Below are positions 49,607-63,000 of a DNA stretch of 64,000 bases, piece by piece (position 1 is the first letter of the stretch; the number at the start of each line of letters is the position of its first letter). A program made the position numbers and the translations under genes. The notes under the pieces are model-generated. The model had not been told where the DNA came from. It searched no databases and was given only the letters and a program-made list of their open reading frames with translations. The stretch lies in contig VXAI01000091.1 of the NCBI GenBank assembly GCA_013399305.1, positions 372,001 through 436,000 of the forward strand, in the 5' to 3' direction. The DNA is from Rostratula benghalensis (lineage: Eukaryota; Chordata; Aves; Charadriiformes; Rostratulidae).

Positions 49607-51233
49607 TTTCCCTGTATTTTTCGGGTTTTTTTTTTTCTTCTTTTTTCTTTTCCCATACAGAGGAAGGAACCCAGTATTTTATAGAAGACCTCTCAGGAGA
49701 TGACCTCTGGTGAAGGCAGTTGTGTGTACCATTGTTGAGATGGAGAAAGGCCATGTGTTCGTCTCTCTGTGGTTGGGGCAAAGCAGAACTAATTATACTC
49801 GCGCTCTCTAAGAAAAACAAGTATCCAGTCTTCTGTTACTCATAACTGATCCCAGCATTTTTTTTAGTAGCCTGTCTTATTGTCTACTCGTAGTGGTTAT
49901 GAGAGGTTCCTAAGACATTAAACATTTCCTGGTGCTTTTAAAGTTTCTGTTTCTTTTTTGAGTATTGGGATTAATGGCTAGACTTACTTTACTCATCTTT
50001 ATAACATCATCTGACATATTTATACAATGTGCTAGTCTTGTTTCTTTTTGGTATTTGGTATCTTTTTCTATTGGTATCTTCTTTGGCAAAAGATATTTTT
50101 CATCCTGTAATATTTCTCCAGGTTCTTTTAAGTACAATATCCTAAAGTAAAACCATCACTCCTCTGAAAAATAGCAAGTCCAGAAAAGAATAGTTGTCTT
50201 ATTGACTATGGATGATTTTATTAAACAAATTTCAGCTCAGCTGTTTCCATAAACTATCCCATTTAACATCCCCAATAATTTGAAGGCCTCTGAGATGCAT
50301 CCCCTTATTGAATTCCCCAACCTCCCTTTTCTCTAAATTTGCTTGTGAGATTTCCTGTGGAAACCCTCTCTTCTCCAAAGAAAGGATACCCTGCAGATTC
50401 AGGTCCTCAGTGGGGAGGTAAGATGGGTAAATTTTTCACAGTTCTGGACCAATCCTGTACATGACAGAATTTTTGTGCCTGTTCCAACCTGTTGTAGGAG
50501 AATTGAGAATAGCTGGGGACCCAGAAAATTCCCAGTTTTAAACATGCTTCATCAGTTTATATGTGCAATAATTCTCTGATACAATGGTAACTGGATGCTG
50601 CTTGTTACTTGCTACTCTTTGGAGTAAGTAGCTTGATCTCTTGCATTTTCTGTAATTGTATACTTTTAATCTTGTTCTGGCATAGTACTCCTGAAAAAGC
50701 TCATTGCTTCTACTATCCCATCAGAAATACAGCTTTTTAATCAGAACTTAAGTATGAAGAAAATTAAGTGTATGCACCTGCTGCCTCTGCCAGCTGTGTC
50801 CCCTCCTCACCAAGCTGTCCTGATTTTGTCACCATAATTTATCTTCTCCGTGTTTTAGTAGGAGATTATCTATATGGGGAAGAGAAAAGGGTTATACAAA
50901 GTTTAGGAAACCTTCACTGGTCCATTCCCATTACGTTTTTGGTATAATGGTCCTTACCAATCTCAGGGTCTTTAAGTGCACAGACTCTGAAGTGTTTGCT
51001 GTCATAACAGTATCTACACCGATTCTACCTTTTGAAAATCAACCCTTGAGACAAGTAATACATTAAAAAAACCACCAACGCACACACAAAAAGAACCCCA
51101 AACCAAACCAGGTGTCTCTTATCTACTGTTTTTAAAGAGAGATAAATATTACATCTAAGTGCTTTGAGAAATATTTTTGAAAAAACCCAAATTTGAAACT
51201 TATGAGCCATGTTGCTGTAACAATTAGTTAGGC

Positions 51234-51354
51234 CAGGGTGTGCATTAGTAGGCTGCTGGTGCTCTTCTCAGATGGATGGAGGCACTCAGCCTTCTGCTTT
51301 GGTCCTCAGAATGCCTCCAAAGCATGCGCCAACAGCCTATTGATGCACAGCCTG
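51234..51354. other. Long imperfect inverted repeat, possible structured RNA
   Basis: Arms 51234-51262 and 51326-51354 (29 nt each) are complementary at 24 positions, and three of the five exceptions would be G-U pairs in plus-strand RNA. The core of the left arm reads TGTGCATTAGTAGGCTGCTG, and the right arm GCGCCAACAGCCTATTGATG. Inside, TGGAGGCA (51277-51284) pairs exactly with TGCCTCCA (51312-51319), stacking a second stem below a loop of 27 nt. The whole could fold as one hairpin of about 121 nt. It matches no RNA family that I recognise, and the stem is longer and more basal than a standard microRNA precursor. It could also be remnants of a transposon's terminal repeats. Confidence 0.55.
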
Positions 51355-54300
51355 TTGTGACTTATTGTTATGTTCAATGCACAGCAGATTACAAAGGTAG
51401 GTTATTTGTTAGCATGATTTTCCAGACCACTGCTTGAAGAATTTTAACAGCGTCCACTCAACTCCCTAATGCATAGTTCGGAATGAATAAAACTCTGCTT
51501 GATGATGTTTACAAGAGTCTGTGTGCCCACTGCTGATGAGTCATGGAAAACAGCATATTCCTTTGACTCCTGCTTATAAGCGTGACGTGCACAGATTATT
51601 AGGTGTATGGGGCTGTGCTTTACAATTAACAGATTGGTTGCTTTTATTTTAAGCTATATCCTAAATCTGATGTTTTTGTTCTGCAAGGAAAATGAAATAA
51701 ACACAGGCTTCTCTCTGTCTCTCTAGCTGCTCTGTCTTGCAGCCGTAGCTCTTCAGAGCTGCTGCCAGCTGAACAAGTTGCCCTCCTGTTTTTCTTGACC
51801 TGTTGTTGCCTCTCCTCATTATCCGATGAACTTCTCCAGTGGCTGTTACTACCAAAACCTCATTAGATCCTTTCTCTTCCTTTGTTTACTGAATGTTCAA
51901 TTATTTCTCACTGTATCTACCCTTCAGATGACTGGTTCATTTGCTTTCTCATAATGGCATGCAGAGCTTTCATGACAGCTGAATATCTCTGGGGCCTTAT
52001 TCCAGGCAGTCGTAAAAACAATCTTGCTACTTTTGTGTGTGTCTGACAAGGCCATGGTGTGAGTAACTTTGCTGTTGTACCTAACTTTATCCAGCAGAGA
52101 GCTGTTCCATTTAAAACAAACAAAAAACTCAAACAACTTTAAATTATAACACCAGATCCTTAAGTTAATTGGAGGTTGATTCCTTTACCTTTCTTTCTTT
52201 AAGACTGACGAGTGTTGATTTTTCCAAGACATTGGAAATTGGCTTGGACACAACTTGTGCTTTTGGGTTACTGGTCAGGAATGCAAGTGTGTGTTTTTAA
52301 ATTTCTGCTGTCACACCTCCAGGCACCTGTGCCTGGAATTTAGGTGGAGGGAGCAGATTAAAGAGAAGGTTGTGGCATTGAAATCTCTGAAACCTAATTG
52401 CTGTGATTGATTTATTTATCTACTTATTCATTTATTAACTTTTCTCCCCAGGTCTGTTCCAGCCTACCTAAATGAACTGTACTTAGTCTCTCTGCTGAAT
52501 CAGCAATTCCTGTTAAGCACCTAGAAGATTAATGTATTATGAATGATATCATGATAGTTGGTTGAAGGGCACCTTGTCCTCACCAGTAGTAAGTGTGGTA
52601 ATGTCTCAGAATTGAGAACACTAACCTTTATCAAGTCACCAAAAAAGGCAGTATGTCTCACTTGCCAACTTCCAGCTTTAATTGAGGCAATTAAACAAAA
52701 TGTGATCTATTCTTTTTCCATTTATTTATAGATTTAATTACTAGCAGTTAATTAGGGCACAATTCCATAATTACATACTACTGACCTAGTTCTTCCAAGT
52801 GGGAATGATATTTTAGTTTAAGACTCATTTTTGGTAAATGTTTTGGTGTTGCTCCACAGCTTGAGCTTTGTAATAGTCTGGAACCAAACTCTTAATCTTC
52901 CTGAATGTGTCCTCAGTGTTAGTGAATATGGTTATATGTATTTAGGTATTTATAATTCTCTAGTCAGTGTAATATCTGAGCCACTATAGACTTATGTATT
53001 TATGTGAAATATGTGAATATTTTTAAATGTGTGGAGGTATCTCTTTACGTGCTTTTAAAGTAATTTGAAAAGCCTGAGTCAGCTTCTGAACTCTCTCCCT
53101 TTAGTTGCAAGGCTATTTTCCTTTCTTCCTTTTGGTAATAATGCATATATTTCACTTCTGCATGTTTTTTAACTTCATCTGTTTACCTGTTGGCAATGTT
53201 TACTAATAATGAATATCACTGTTAAATACAGAAATAATTCTGATTCCTACAGAGGAAAATCCTAGTCCGTGTTAGGGCTGGTTAGTCACAGTTGTGGTAG
53301 GAAGGCTTTGAACCATATGAGAGAGAACTAAATGAGGAGAACCCAAATCCATGCCTGTGTGATGTGTGTGAAGAATCTGGCTTCATGGCTGCTGATTGCG
53401 GCTTGTCCGTTATTTTAGGATTATTTCTAACACAACCTGATTATTAGTAGAATCTCTTCCTAATCTCCTTGTGCTAGGCATCAAACATGAGAAGAGGAGT
53501 AGATGTTGGACATGGGCCTTTTGAGTAAATTGTAAACTCCTTTGGCTTCAGCAGTTGTAGGATGGAGCCTACAGGAAGCTGTAGATGAGGGGAGCAAATG
53601 ATATGTACTTATTGTGTGTACCGTAGTTTTCTACCCTGTTGTTCATCTGCAGTGGTATGTTTCTTCCCTTCTCACCTGCACATCATTGCTGGATTTTGAA
53701 ATTGGAAAGTCTTAATTTTCCTGTTTTGTGGGTGGTGATTCCCCCCCCCAGCAGAAGTCACACAATGGATTTTAGAATGGATTAGATTTGTAGTGTTCAG
53801 CCTGTGGCATTTGAGTTGTTCAAGCAAAACTCCCATACTGGGTGGGACCACAGTATGGAACCGGCACTAGAGTTATGTGAAGAGACACTGATTAGATCAA
53901 ATCTCAACAAACAGGCTAACTGACTGCCAATACAAATGCTCATGAATTTGGAACAAAATGTGTGTATAACTTATACTCATGGTGGTGGTTGTGCTGAAAC
54001 ACATGAAGGTCTCTAACTTGGTTGCCTGTCTGAAACAGTGGTCATAACTGGGTACATCAGGAAGCAGAACAGGGCAAGAACAAGGTGCTTTTTCTGAATA
54101 CTGGGTATGAAGCATGTAACTTAATCCTCTGCTATGTGAAAGCTTTGGTATGTGTCCACTACTGATCTACTTGTACAGTTGCAAACCCTTTAGGGTAGAT
54201 TCCTTTAAACATTTTTTACATCTGTAAAAACTGGTGTGTCATTAATTGAGATGAACTGCATTAGGCAGATACCAAGCTATTGTAAACACATCTGCTTAAA

Positions 54301-55820
54301 ACTTTATACCTATGTACTTAAATACCTTTGTTAAGCAGGAAGAGCAGCACTGATGAACATAAATCTTCATGTGAGTGGAGATATTCATAGCCAACTAAGT
54401 TCTTGGTTGTGGATGGGAAGTTTTGCAGCCGCCCTCCTATTTAACTCTTTGAGGCTTTGTCTGTAAAGACAGAAAGTGTGGTGTGACCACATCATATCTC
54501 CAATGTCTGCTTAGTTTGCTCTCTAGTTGTTACTGCCCCTAAGGTACATTCTGACATCCCAGAGTTGTTAGAATATAATTAACTGAGGAAAGGGAACACC
54601 TGGCTTCTGGGGAGCCAGAAGCCAGGGTACTGCGGTGCTTAGGTGGTAGTTTGTGTCAGAATTATTTTTTTTTTAAAGATTAACAAAAGAATGACATAGT
54701 ACCATACAAAACTTGAAAAACATTTTTAGAATCTGAGAGTTCTGTACAGCTGTGTGCTTCACCATAATGCATCCTGACTTTCCCAATGATCTTTTGAAAT
54801 TCTTTATGCATGCCTTAAGAGGATTTTTAGAAGCACCGTTGTCTTCAGTTTTAGTGGGTAAAAACCCTCTATTGACTTCCATGGGGCCATGAAAAGAAAA
54901 TCAATGTTGAATGTTGTTAAACACCTGTCCTGTTGTAAATTTACTAAAATAATGTTCACTTTCCCTCTGAGCCACAGATGTGCTTATTTAGGCTAATACT
55001 CTTCTTCTAGTAATCTGCTGTGTCTCCTTTCATGTAATGAAGATAAGCAATCTATAAACTTTCTAAACTTCTGTGAGAAACAGTGATTGGAATCTTATCC
55101 TTTATATGTTGAATCTTGATTTAACAACTAAGTACAACTTCTAGGAGAATGCTAAGGTCTGTGAAAGTGTTTTATGTAAGATGATTATTCTTCCTGTCAT
55201 TAGGAATTTCATTAAATTATTTCTCAGAGTTCAATGGCTACTAAAAATGAGATATAAAATCTCATTGATCTTACATTTTATTGCATAAAGACTCAAAAAA
55301 TGAGACAGAACAGGGAATAGCATTTTCCTTTTAATTCCAACATGAACAGAGCATTCCTTCTGCCCTGTCAAAAGTATTCAGAGGGGATAAAGCAGGAGAA
55401 AAACGCCTGTGAGAAATTACATTGATTTTGGAGAAAAGCTTGAACCGTGCTGTTCTGTGAAGTGTGACAGACAGAACAGATAGATTATCCTTTGTTTAAA
55501 AGCGCTTCATTCAAGAGACTAGAGAAAGACTAACACGGTAGGGGAAGGAAGCACAGGACAACTGGGAAATGGTATTGCTGAAGTTGAAAACCTGTGCTCT
55601 GAGAAGGCTAAGCTGAAGCAATGCTGGCTTTTAAGAAAGTATCATACAGACACCAATGTGTTTTATCTGGCATTGTTATAGCTGGTGCTTAGAAACAGAT
55701 GGGATACATAGCTTTAACGCTTTTCTCTTGCCTTAATTTTAAAATTGATTACCGTACAATAACATGATATTCTGTTTTTCAACACAGAACATGAACAGCA
55801 GTAAGAGGAGAATTCAAGTA

Positions 55821-55902
55821 CATTCTGGTCTTGAGTTGTGTAGCTTTTTCTTCCCAACTCCCATTCTGGTCTTGAGTTGTGTAGCTTTTTCTTTCCAACT
55901 CC
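55821..55902. repeat. 41-bp tandem duplication, one mismatch
   Basis: Unit starting CATTCTGGTCTTGAGTTGTG occurs at 55821-55861 and again at 55862-55902. The copies differ at one position (TTCTTCCC versus TTCTTTCC). The near-identity points to a recent duplication. Confidence 0.95.
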
Positions 55903-56377
55903 CACTTATTTCAGTAAAAACTGAAGGGAATTCCTGCCTTTCACAATGTCAAAATGGTCTTTAATTACCTTGACCAATTACATAGTGACATCCATGTTGT
56001 TATGATTCTTTTGGAATAAAAAGTTATACAGTATTTCTACCATTTAGTCTTTTGAAATGACTGAAAATTTCTAAAATCCTATTGTTTTGATAACTGCACT
56101 CAGTGACTCCACTTCTTTGTAGCCTCAATAAATGAAGCCTAGATAGTATAGGATTTTAAAATAATGGGAGAGAGTTATATAATTATTTTAATCTACATAC
56201 TTTAGTGATATGTGACTGTATGAATGTGGCAGGGCACATTAGCCAAGCTGGACCTACACCCTTGGTCCAAGTAGATTTTTAAGTAGACCTTGAATTGAGA
56301 AGGTTTGGAGTACTGAGCATGTGGAAGCTTCCTACATTTTTTTGGCAGCCAAGGAAGGAGGAGAAAAGGCTGATGTT

Positions 56378-56426
56378 AAAAAAAAAAAAAGCCTTTTTTT
56401 TTCTTTTTTTTTTTTTTTTTTTTTTT
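56378..56426. repeat. A-run facing T-run
   Basis: A13 (56378-56390), GCC, T9, C, then T23 (56404-56426). The A-run and T-runs are complementary and only a few bases apart, so the strand can fold back on itself. Confidence 0.9.
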
Positions 56427-57379
56427 CTGTAAAGTAAGGAAAAGGAATGCTTCCAAAGGGAAATTGGAGGTGACCTGAGAAATTGATTCCAGAGAGCCAG
56501 TATTAGTCTTATGTTGATTCTCTGTGGAAGTCTGTATATGAACAATTGCCTGAGGTAGCTCAATAAACAGGATACCTAAGGATTTCTGCAGTACAGCTAC
56601 AGAGAAAGTTGGACTTTGGATGGGGATTTGTAGTGTTGAAGGCAAAGGGTAGTCAAAAGTCAAAGTTTTAGTCTAGGTAAATTGGAAAAGGTATGTGGAG
56701 TGATGTTTACATTAGCTGGTGCAAAACATTGAAAATAATGAAGAGACATATTTTAGAACTGTAGGATTTATTATAACAATTTAGTATTACTAACTGTAGA
56801 TATCTATCTTGTATTTAATTTGGTAATCTAATAAATAAAGTGTTCAGTGTCTAAATCAGATGAATATATTATAATTTTTAAAAAAAGGTGTCCATCTTTT
56901 TCAAAAAGAGAATTCAAGTAATTCAGAGTTCTTGATGTATTTTTTTTGTACTCTTCAGGGAAAAATAGAAATAAATTTGAATTCTAGCTTCAGCTTCCAG
57001 GTGTCGTGTTTTGCTGTATGATTCTTTTCTGTGGTAAAGGGCCCTCTATTGTCAGGATTTACTTAATGGCATGGGTACTAACAGAGCTTGATTCAGTTGC
57101 CTTTTGCTTTTCTTTTTGACGCATATTTTGTCAAACATTCTTGGCTGTTTTGCATGATTCTACTTTTCCTTTCTTTAAACTCTTTTGTCAGGATGCCCAA
57201 GTGGGGACACCAGAAATGGGCAAACTAGGTGCATGAAATAACATCAAAGGAGATTTTGTTGTTAGATTCTTGTTTGTGCTATTGGCAATGGCAGGTGTAC
57301 CACTAATATTTAGTATTTCTGTACTTGTGTTTTGTGAATGGGTTGTATGTAAATTTTCTTTGCTGGGGTTATTCAACAT

Positions 57380-57550
57380 TAGAACAGGCAGCCCAGGGAA
57401 GTGGTTGAGTCACTATCCCTGGAGGTACTTAAAATATGAGTAGATATAGAGAAAGCAATATGGTTTAGTGATGGTTTTCTGTCAGTCTTAAGTTGATTGT
57501 TGGACTACATGTTCTGAAAAGTCCCTTCCAACCCGTGCAATTCTATGATC
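57380..57550 (+). mobile_element. CR1 LINE 3' end
   Basis: Starts at TAGAACAGGCAGCCCAGGGA (about 57380), continues GTGGTTGAGTCACTATCCCT and GGAGGTACTTAAA, then GGACTACATGTTCTG and CCCTTCCAACCCGTG, ending in ATTCTATGATC at 57550. This is the standard CR1 3' UTR in sense orientation, 5'-truncated with no coding part. The ATTCTATGAT-type tail is the CR1 reverse-transcription recognition end. Confidence 0.88.
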
Positions 57551-57599
57551 CTACTGTCCCCTTCTTTCCTCCTGACTGCAGGTTAGGTTTGCCCTTTGT

Positions 57600-58080
57600 G
57601 GAAGAAAGCTGAAGTCTGCCGATGAGCTTGATTTACGGTGCATTGTGATTTGCATAGTTTTTCCATGATACTTTGTTTCAGGCCATTACGCTTACCCAGA
57701 CTCAACCGTAAAAGTTCCTGGGCTTGTAGTAATGACATTTGCATTAGCATGAAGTTGAAACTATAAAATATTTTTTAAATAGAGGGAAAAGAAATACAGT
57801 CCCTAAATTACATCCTTCTGCAATCTCCTATGCCACATTATGAGATGCAGAGTACAACATTTGAACTGGACATCTCCCACGAGGGCAGTCTGCAAAGTAA
57901 TTTTGCATTGAGGTTTAGTTTTCTCTGGAAAACTCCAAATTACTTACAGCTGATTAAATAGTGAGTACTTTCATGATACTGGCACCTTGTTACACAATGC
58001 TAACAGGACATCCAGCCTTTATGTAACCAAAATGTATTAAATGATCACTGCTCAAATCTGAAATGCTGTGACACTTTCCA
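57600..58080. promoter_or_regulatory. Candidate conserved noncoding element
   Basis: Directly downstream of the CR1 tail. It contains two perfect POU octamers ATTTGCAT (57648-57655 and 57737-57744), a related TTTTGCAT near 57901, and no open frame of note. Motif content only. Confidence 0.25.
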
Positions 58081-59964
58081 GTTGTGTTGGCAGCCTTATT
58101 TCAAACCAGAACTATCAGGCATTGATGCTTTTCAAGCTATGGTTATTTGCCACTGCTTAAACAAATCACATGGCTGGCTTGTCTGTGGTCACCCACATAC
58201 TGACCAACAGATGGAAGCTATACTCTCATCTGCCCTCTTGGAGAGAGGAAAACAGATGGGTTATGTTACAATAGTAAGAAGTCTGTTTTCTGTGTTTTGT
58301 ATGTTGTCTTGTCGCTAAGCCAGGGCATGAAGAAGGCAGCAAAACTACCAACTTTCATGTGAGTCCAGGGAGTAAAGACCATGTCTGAGCGAAGAACATC
58401 ACACCATTGACTCTTCTGTTACTGTGAATTCTACTTGCCTGCCCTGGAGACCCTACTAGACCGGTTAGGGTTAGTAGAGTTGGGCTGGAAATATTTCATA
58501 TTGAAAAACAAACAACAAACCACCAAAACCCAAACAGAAGCACCTCCAAAACCACAAACAACCCCAATACTTGGTAAAGAAGGCAGGGTGTGTATTCCTT
58601 CTATTCACAGAGAGAAAGTAGGAAGTATTTGCCCATTGTCCTTGTGAAAGGGGTGATGTAGTATTCCTTACTCCTTACTGCTCTAACAATCTCTTTGCAA
58701 AAGGTACAAGAGCTTCTGTACCCTCTGTACAAGTAAGTGTGGCCAGAATGGGATCTCTATTAGCAGAATGAAATCACTAATATCTGCCCAAAAATGCATG
58801 GGTATAATGTGAACTGTGATTGCTTCTGTATTTGAAAGCGGAGGAGATGTTCGTGTTGCATAGTTTCTTCAGGTGTCAGATTCAAATAGCCATTTGTTCA
58901 CTGCTTATTCCATTCAAGATATCAGGGCAGTTATCAGCCATGCATTTGTTTTCTGTATTTTTTCAATGGCAAAGAGGGAGTTAAGATGCATGGCAAGCAC
59001 TGGTTATTATTGTAGCACTGATGGTCGCTTGGTCATCTTGTCTCCCTTTCTAAACTGCCAGTTAAGGTTCCTCTGGCCTGGTTGCCCCATACATTCCCAC
59101 CTTTCCATCTGTAAGACTATAAAGGCAGTTTCTTTAGCTGAGTTCATCTCAGAGGCTTTGTCAGATAGCCAGTAATTGTTCATGAAGGGAGGAATGATCC
59201 CAGTTTAACCAATTGAGGGCAAAAAAGGGAAGAACATTTTCCTTGAATTGATGCGAGTGTTCTGTCATCACAGTGGATATTCATATTTCACGCACTGAGT
59301 ATGGGGATCCGAATTCTCTGCTAGAGGCACTTAAAAAAACTCATTGCTGCCACAAGCAGCTCGGTGACTAAGCTGGTGTCAGTGCAGGCCATTAATGTGG
59401 ATGAAGCCTGGCACTTGGGCTTCTTGGCTATCAAATCAGGAGCCATATCTGTGCAGTGCTGAATTGCAGTCTTTACCTCAGTGACCTCAAAATTGTCCCA
59501 AGACATTTTTTTTAAGTGTTTAGTAAAGTGCATTTTAAAAGCTGGCATTAATCTTGCCTCAAATCACAGAATTTGTGTATGCCTCTTCAAGTTAACTGTG
59601 CATTACTTCAGTGGTTAGCAATTTCCTGGATCCTGTTCAAGAAAAGGGAGACCTGTGATGTGGGGTGGAGTGAGGGGGGAGGACCATGCTGACAAGTATT
59701 GTTAGATTCCTGGGAGTGGTTTTTTTTCTGGGAGATGAGATGAAAAGAATATCATTGCAAATATCATTGCCAATCCCACATTCCTAGAGCCTTTGTGATT
59801 CTAATACATGCACCCTATATCACACTTTTACTGAGGCTAGTAAATTTGCATGAAACATAGCTTCAAATTATAACGTTTATGGCTGAATGATAGTTTTCAT
59901 TGACAGTCTTGTTCACCACAACAATTGACTGCATTTATGAATATCGTTACTTCTCCAAAATGCC

Positions 59965-60031
59965 TTTTTTTTTTTTTTTTTTTTGAGGGGGGGAGGGAGA
60001 TGAGTGGGAGGGAACCCTAAAAAAAAAAAAA
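59965..60031. repeat. T20 / G-rich / A13 composite tract
   Basis: T20 (59965-59984), then a G-rich stretch (G7, G3 and further short G runs, 59985-60013), then A13 (60019-60031). The T and A blocks can pair, leaving the G-rich stretch as the loop. Confidence 0.85.
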
Positions 60032-63000
60032 TTCTCTTAATTTTGTTACTTTAAATGGAAATATTTAAATTCTCCCACCCCAGACTTAGGAAGATTTTAA
60101 CTTTCATTTGAGCTTTTCATTCTTTATTGAAAAACTTAAAAACTTCTAATGTCTGAGTGTTTTAGCTAGATTTTTTTCTGTCAAAATGTAATATTTTAAA
60201 CCAAAATGTTTTCACTAAACTTTTTGTGCTTTTCAGTGCCAGCAAAACTCATTACTTCTTGCAATATTTAGGAACAGGCACTTTTGAATATTAAAAATAT
60301 ATAGTGAGCAAAAAAACCCCAACCCCCCAAACCATTATATACCTAGATATGCTGAAATATATGCTATCATTAATTGAAGAATTCAATAGTCACTTCAGAC
60401 TCAAATACAAAGAGCTTTTAAGTGTCCCATGATTGCTTTTTTAATTCTAACCTCTGCTCTACCAAGGTCATTCAGGGCCTGGGGAAATGCAACAGCTGGG
60501 TGTACAACACCAGTTGGAGCAAAATGGAAGAAAGACAGAATTGCACATAGTATGAGAAGGAAAACACAAAATAAAGTGGCACCAGTAACTAATATTAACA
60601 ATAACCAGGTGTATCAGCAGCTGTTGTAAAGCTTTGATTCCTGTGAGAAACAGAAATACTTCTCAACTTCTCAATACGTCTATCAGGAATATTTCTGAGC
60701 AGCTTTTAGCTGCCCATAAAATCGAGCACCACCACCTCAGATAATGAACTGACCACAGTGACCTGTCACACTTTGGCTGAATTTAACACACTTCGTTCAG
60801 GCAAAGCTAGGACAAAACTGTTGAAATGCCATATTACACATTGCCGTGTCTCATGAGGAGAAACATTTTGCTTCAAGGATAAGGCACGTTTTGCTCTGCT
60901 TATTGAAGTAGAGCAAATGTCCAGCAGGCCCTTAGTGGGTTGGGAGCCTGCTGCACTGGAATTGGCAATCCTTTCCTTGATTACCTTTAGGCCTTGGACA
61001 ATTGTACTTGACAGGCTGGGTAAAACACTTTTTTCAGTTTGTGGAGTTAGTACTGTGATGTGTGCCCTGTGCTGCAGCAAAAAGGGGGTTTTATCAATGA
61101 CTGCAGCTCTCGTGGTCTGTCTGTCTTAAGGGGCTCATGTGGTGGTATTGGATTAATAAATGGTCAGGATGTCACAGCTCCTGTGTTCTCCCTGTTCTCC
61201 TTTCCCACTCCAAAAGATAGGCTGTACTTGTCCCTTAGGCTACGTCCACAGTTTAGGCTTTCTGAACCGTTATTCATTAGGTGCACGTAATCTGCATATG
61301 TGTGTCTCCTTATCCCAGGCTGGATAGTAAAGAGCAATCTACATTATGGTCTCAGTTATATGGACACAAATTAAAGTAATATAAATGTGGCTGTCCTTGG
61401 GTAATTGAGAGGAGAGTATCTGCCATGTCTAAGGTAGATGTTAATTTTTTGTAATAAGGATATTCCTGATATTTGGATTAAATGTTTTTAACTCAGATTC
61501 TCATTAGTTTCATCGTAGTGATGTGTGCTTTGCTTAGACCAACTGTAATCAATGGCTATTTTGTAAAAAGTGAAAGATTAGGCACTTAGGTGCCTAGTCT
61601 TGAGTTCTTTATTGGATAGTATTGGGTATGTTTTAACGATTAGCGTGATTTCATAAGCATGGCCTTCATTATTTTTTGAGGAACAGTGACTTTAACATAC
61701 ACGCACAAACTCTTTTAGGAAACTCACCAAAAGTCAGAACAAGCAAGACAGTAGGCTGCTGAAAAAACAGAGGGAATTTGGAGTAAGGTACTTTTGTTAT
61801 TCTTGTATCTCTATAACTTGTGCCACTGCTGCATTGTGGGATTTTCTTTTTCTTCTACGTTCCTCTGAAAAGTCAGATAAACTGTGTGTACACATTTACA
61901 TATTTGTGTAAATGACAATAATGAAGGTATATGCTGGCATACCATTATGGATTCCAGAAGCTACATTGTGTTTCAGATAAAAAAAAAATTAAATGGTTCC
62001 TGTCAGGGTCAACTTTGCTAAAGATCTGCTTCACATCCAAGGACCTGACTCCAAAAGCAGTTATTCTGTTGTTTTTGGTAGCTATTTGTCTGAAACATAA
62101 TGGAAGAAGAATGCCTATGCAAATGGAAGAGTACTTTCGTCTTCTTGGAAACAGCCGAAAGGAATGCAGACAGATAATCACTGAAAGCCTTGTCAGATAT
62201 TGATATAACTTCTAGCTGGCAGTTGAGCTTGCTTCCTCTAGATGTGGTCTTGGTAATATAAAACACAGTGAGTTTTCTAATAGGGCTAACAGCTGTCATG
62301 GTCAGGGTTTTTCATGTGTTACTCCTATTAGCTCAGCACATAAAGAAGGATGTAGTTACACTGGGCTTATAGCTGACTGGGAGAAATAACATCCAAGAGT
62401 TGGCTGTGACATACATAGCACTCTTCTGTGCCCCTTTTTCTCAACTGCTGCTCAATTTCAGACATCAGGTACAGCATTTAATCAAGATGACACTTGAGAT
62501 GCTACATGGAAGTTTTAACACAATATTATTGAGAAAAGCAACAGAAAACACTTTAGTTGATTTATTTGAAGCAGTAATGCCCAAAATGTTTGTTCACAGA
62601 GTATTTTTTAAGCAAATGCCCTCTGTCAGACTATCATTGAATGACTTTGTGTTTGCACAGCAAATCTAATCCATCATGCTTGACTCAACCATCAAAGGAG
62701 AAGCTTACAGAATAAAAAGCATACAAATGTTCTAAGAACCTATATGTATGGTTATGTCTAAGTATCTGTGCACTGAATACAGAAAGGCACCTTCACTAGA
62801 AAGGATATTCTCATGGTGATGACGTGTAATATAACGGTTTTAGTAGATGACTGTTTAAAATTACATGCATAGCTCACTTGTGGCAGGAAGCTTTAGCAGT
62901 GTATGTTGTAAGACAGTGCTGGCCCACCAACACATGGAGAATGAGGAGGGAAACTTCTTAACTTTTTTAGATTGACTGACTTGACATGTAAGAGATTCTA

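Larger units (their letters stand above)
44001..51220. other. Unassigned noncoding DNA
   Basis: No recognisable gene or transposon. A minus-strand open frame of 147 codons at 44327-44770 is the second longest in the window, but it is Ser/Gln-rich, has no recognisable domain and no clear splice context. Two short tandem duplications are listed separately. Confidence 0.55.
51221..57379. other. Mostly unassigned noncoding DNA
   Basis: Apart from the inverted repeat at 51234-51354 and the tandem and homopolymer repeats listed separately, nothing was recognised. Near 51537-51588 there is an AP-1-like TGAGTCA (51537-51543) and a TGACGT half CRE (51583-51588), which may be regulatory. Open frames are under 100 codons. 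Confidence 0.5.

Noticed and set aside
60401..60641. Minus-strand hydrophobic frame (VTGATLFCVFLLILCAILSFF) with an acceptor-like TTTCTCACAG upstream
   Set aside because: It looks like a membrane segment, but the frame has a stop between the putative acceptor and the hydrophobic part, there is no ATG at its start, and no good donor follows. T-rich DNA often yields such frames.
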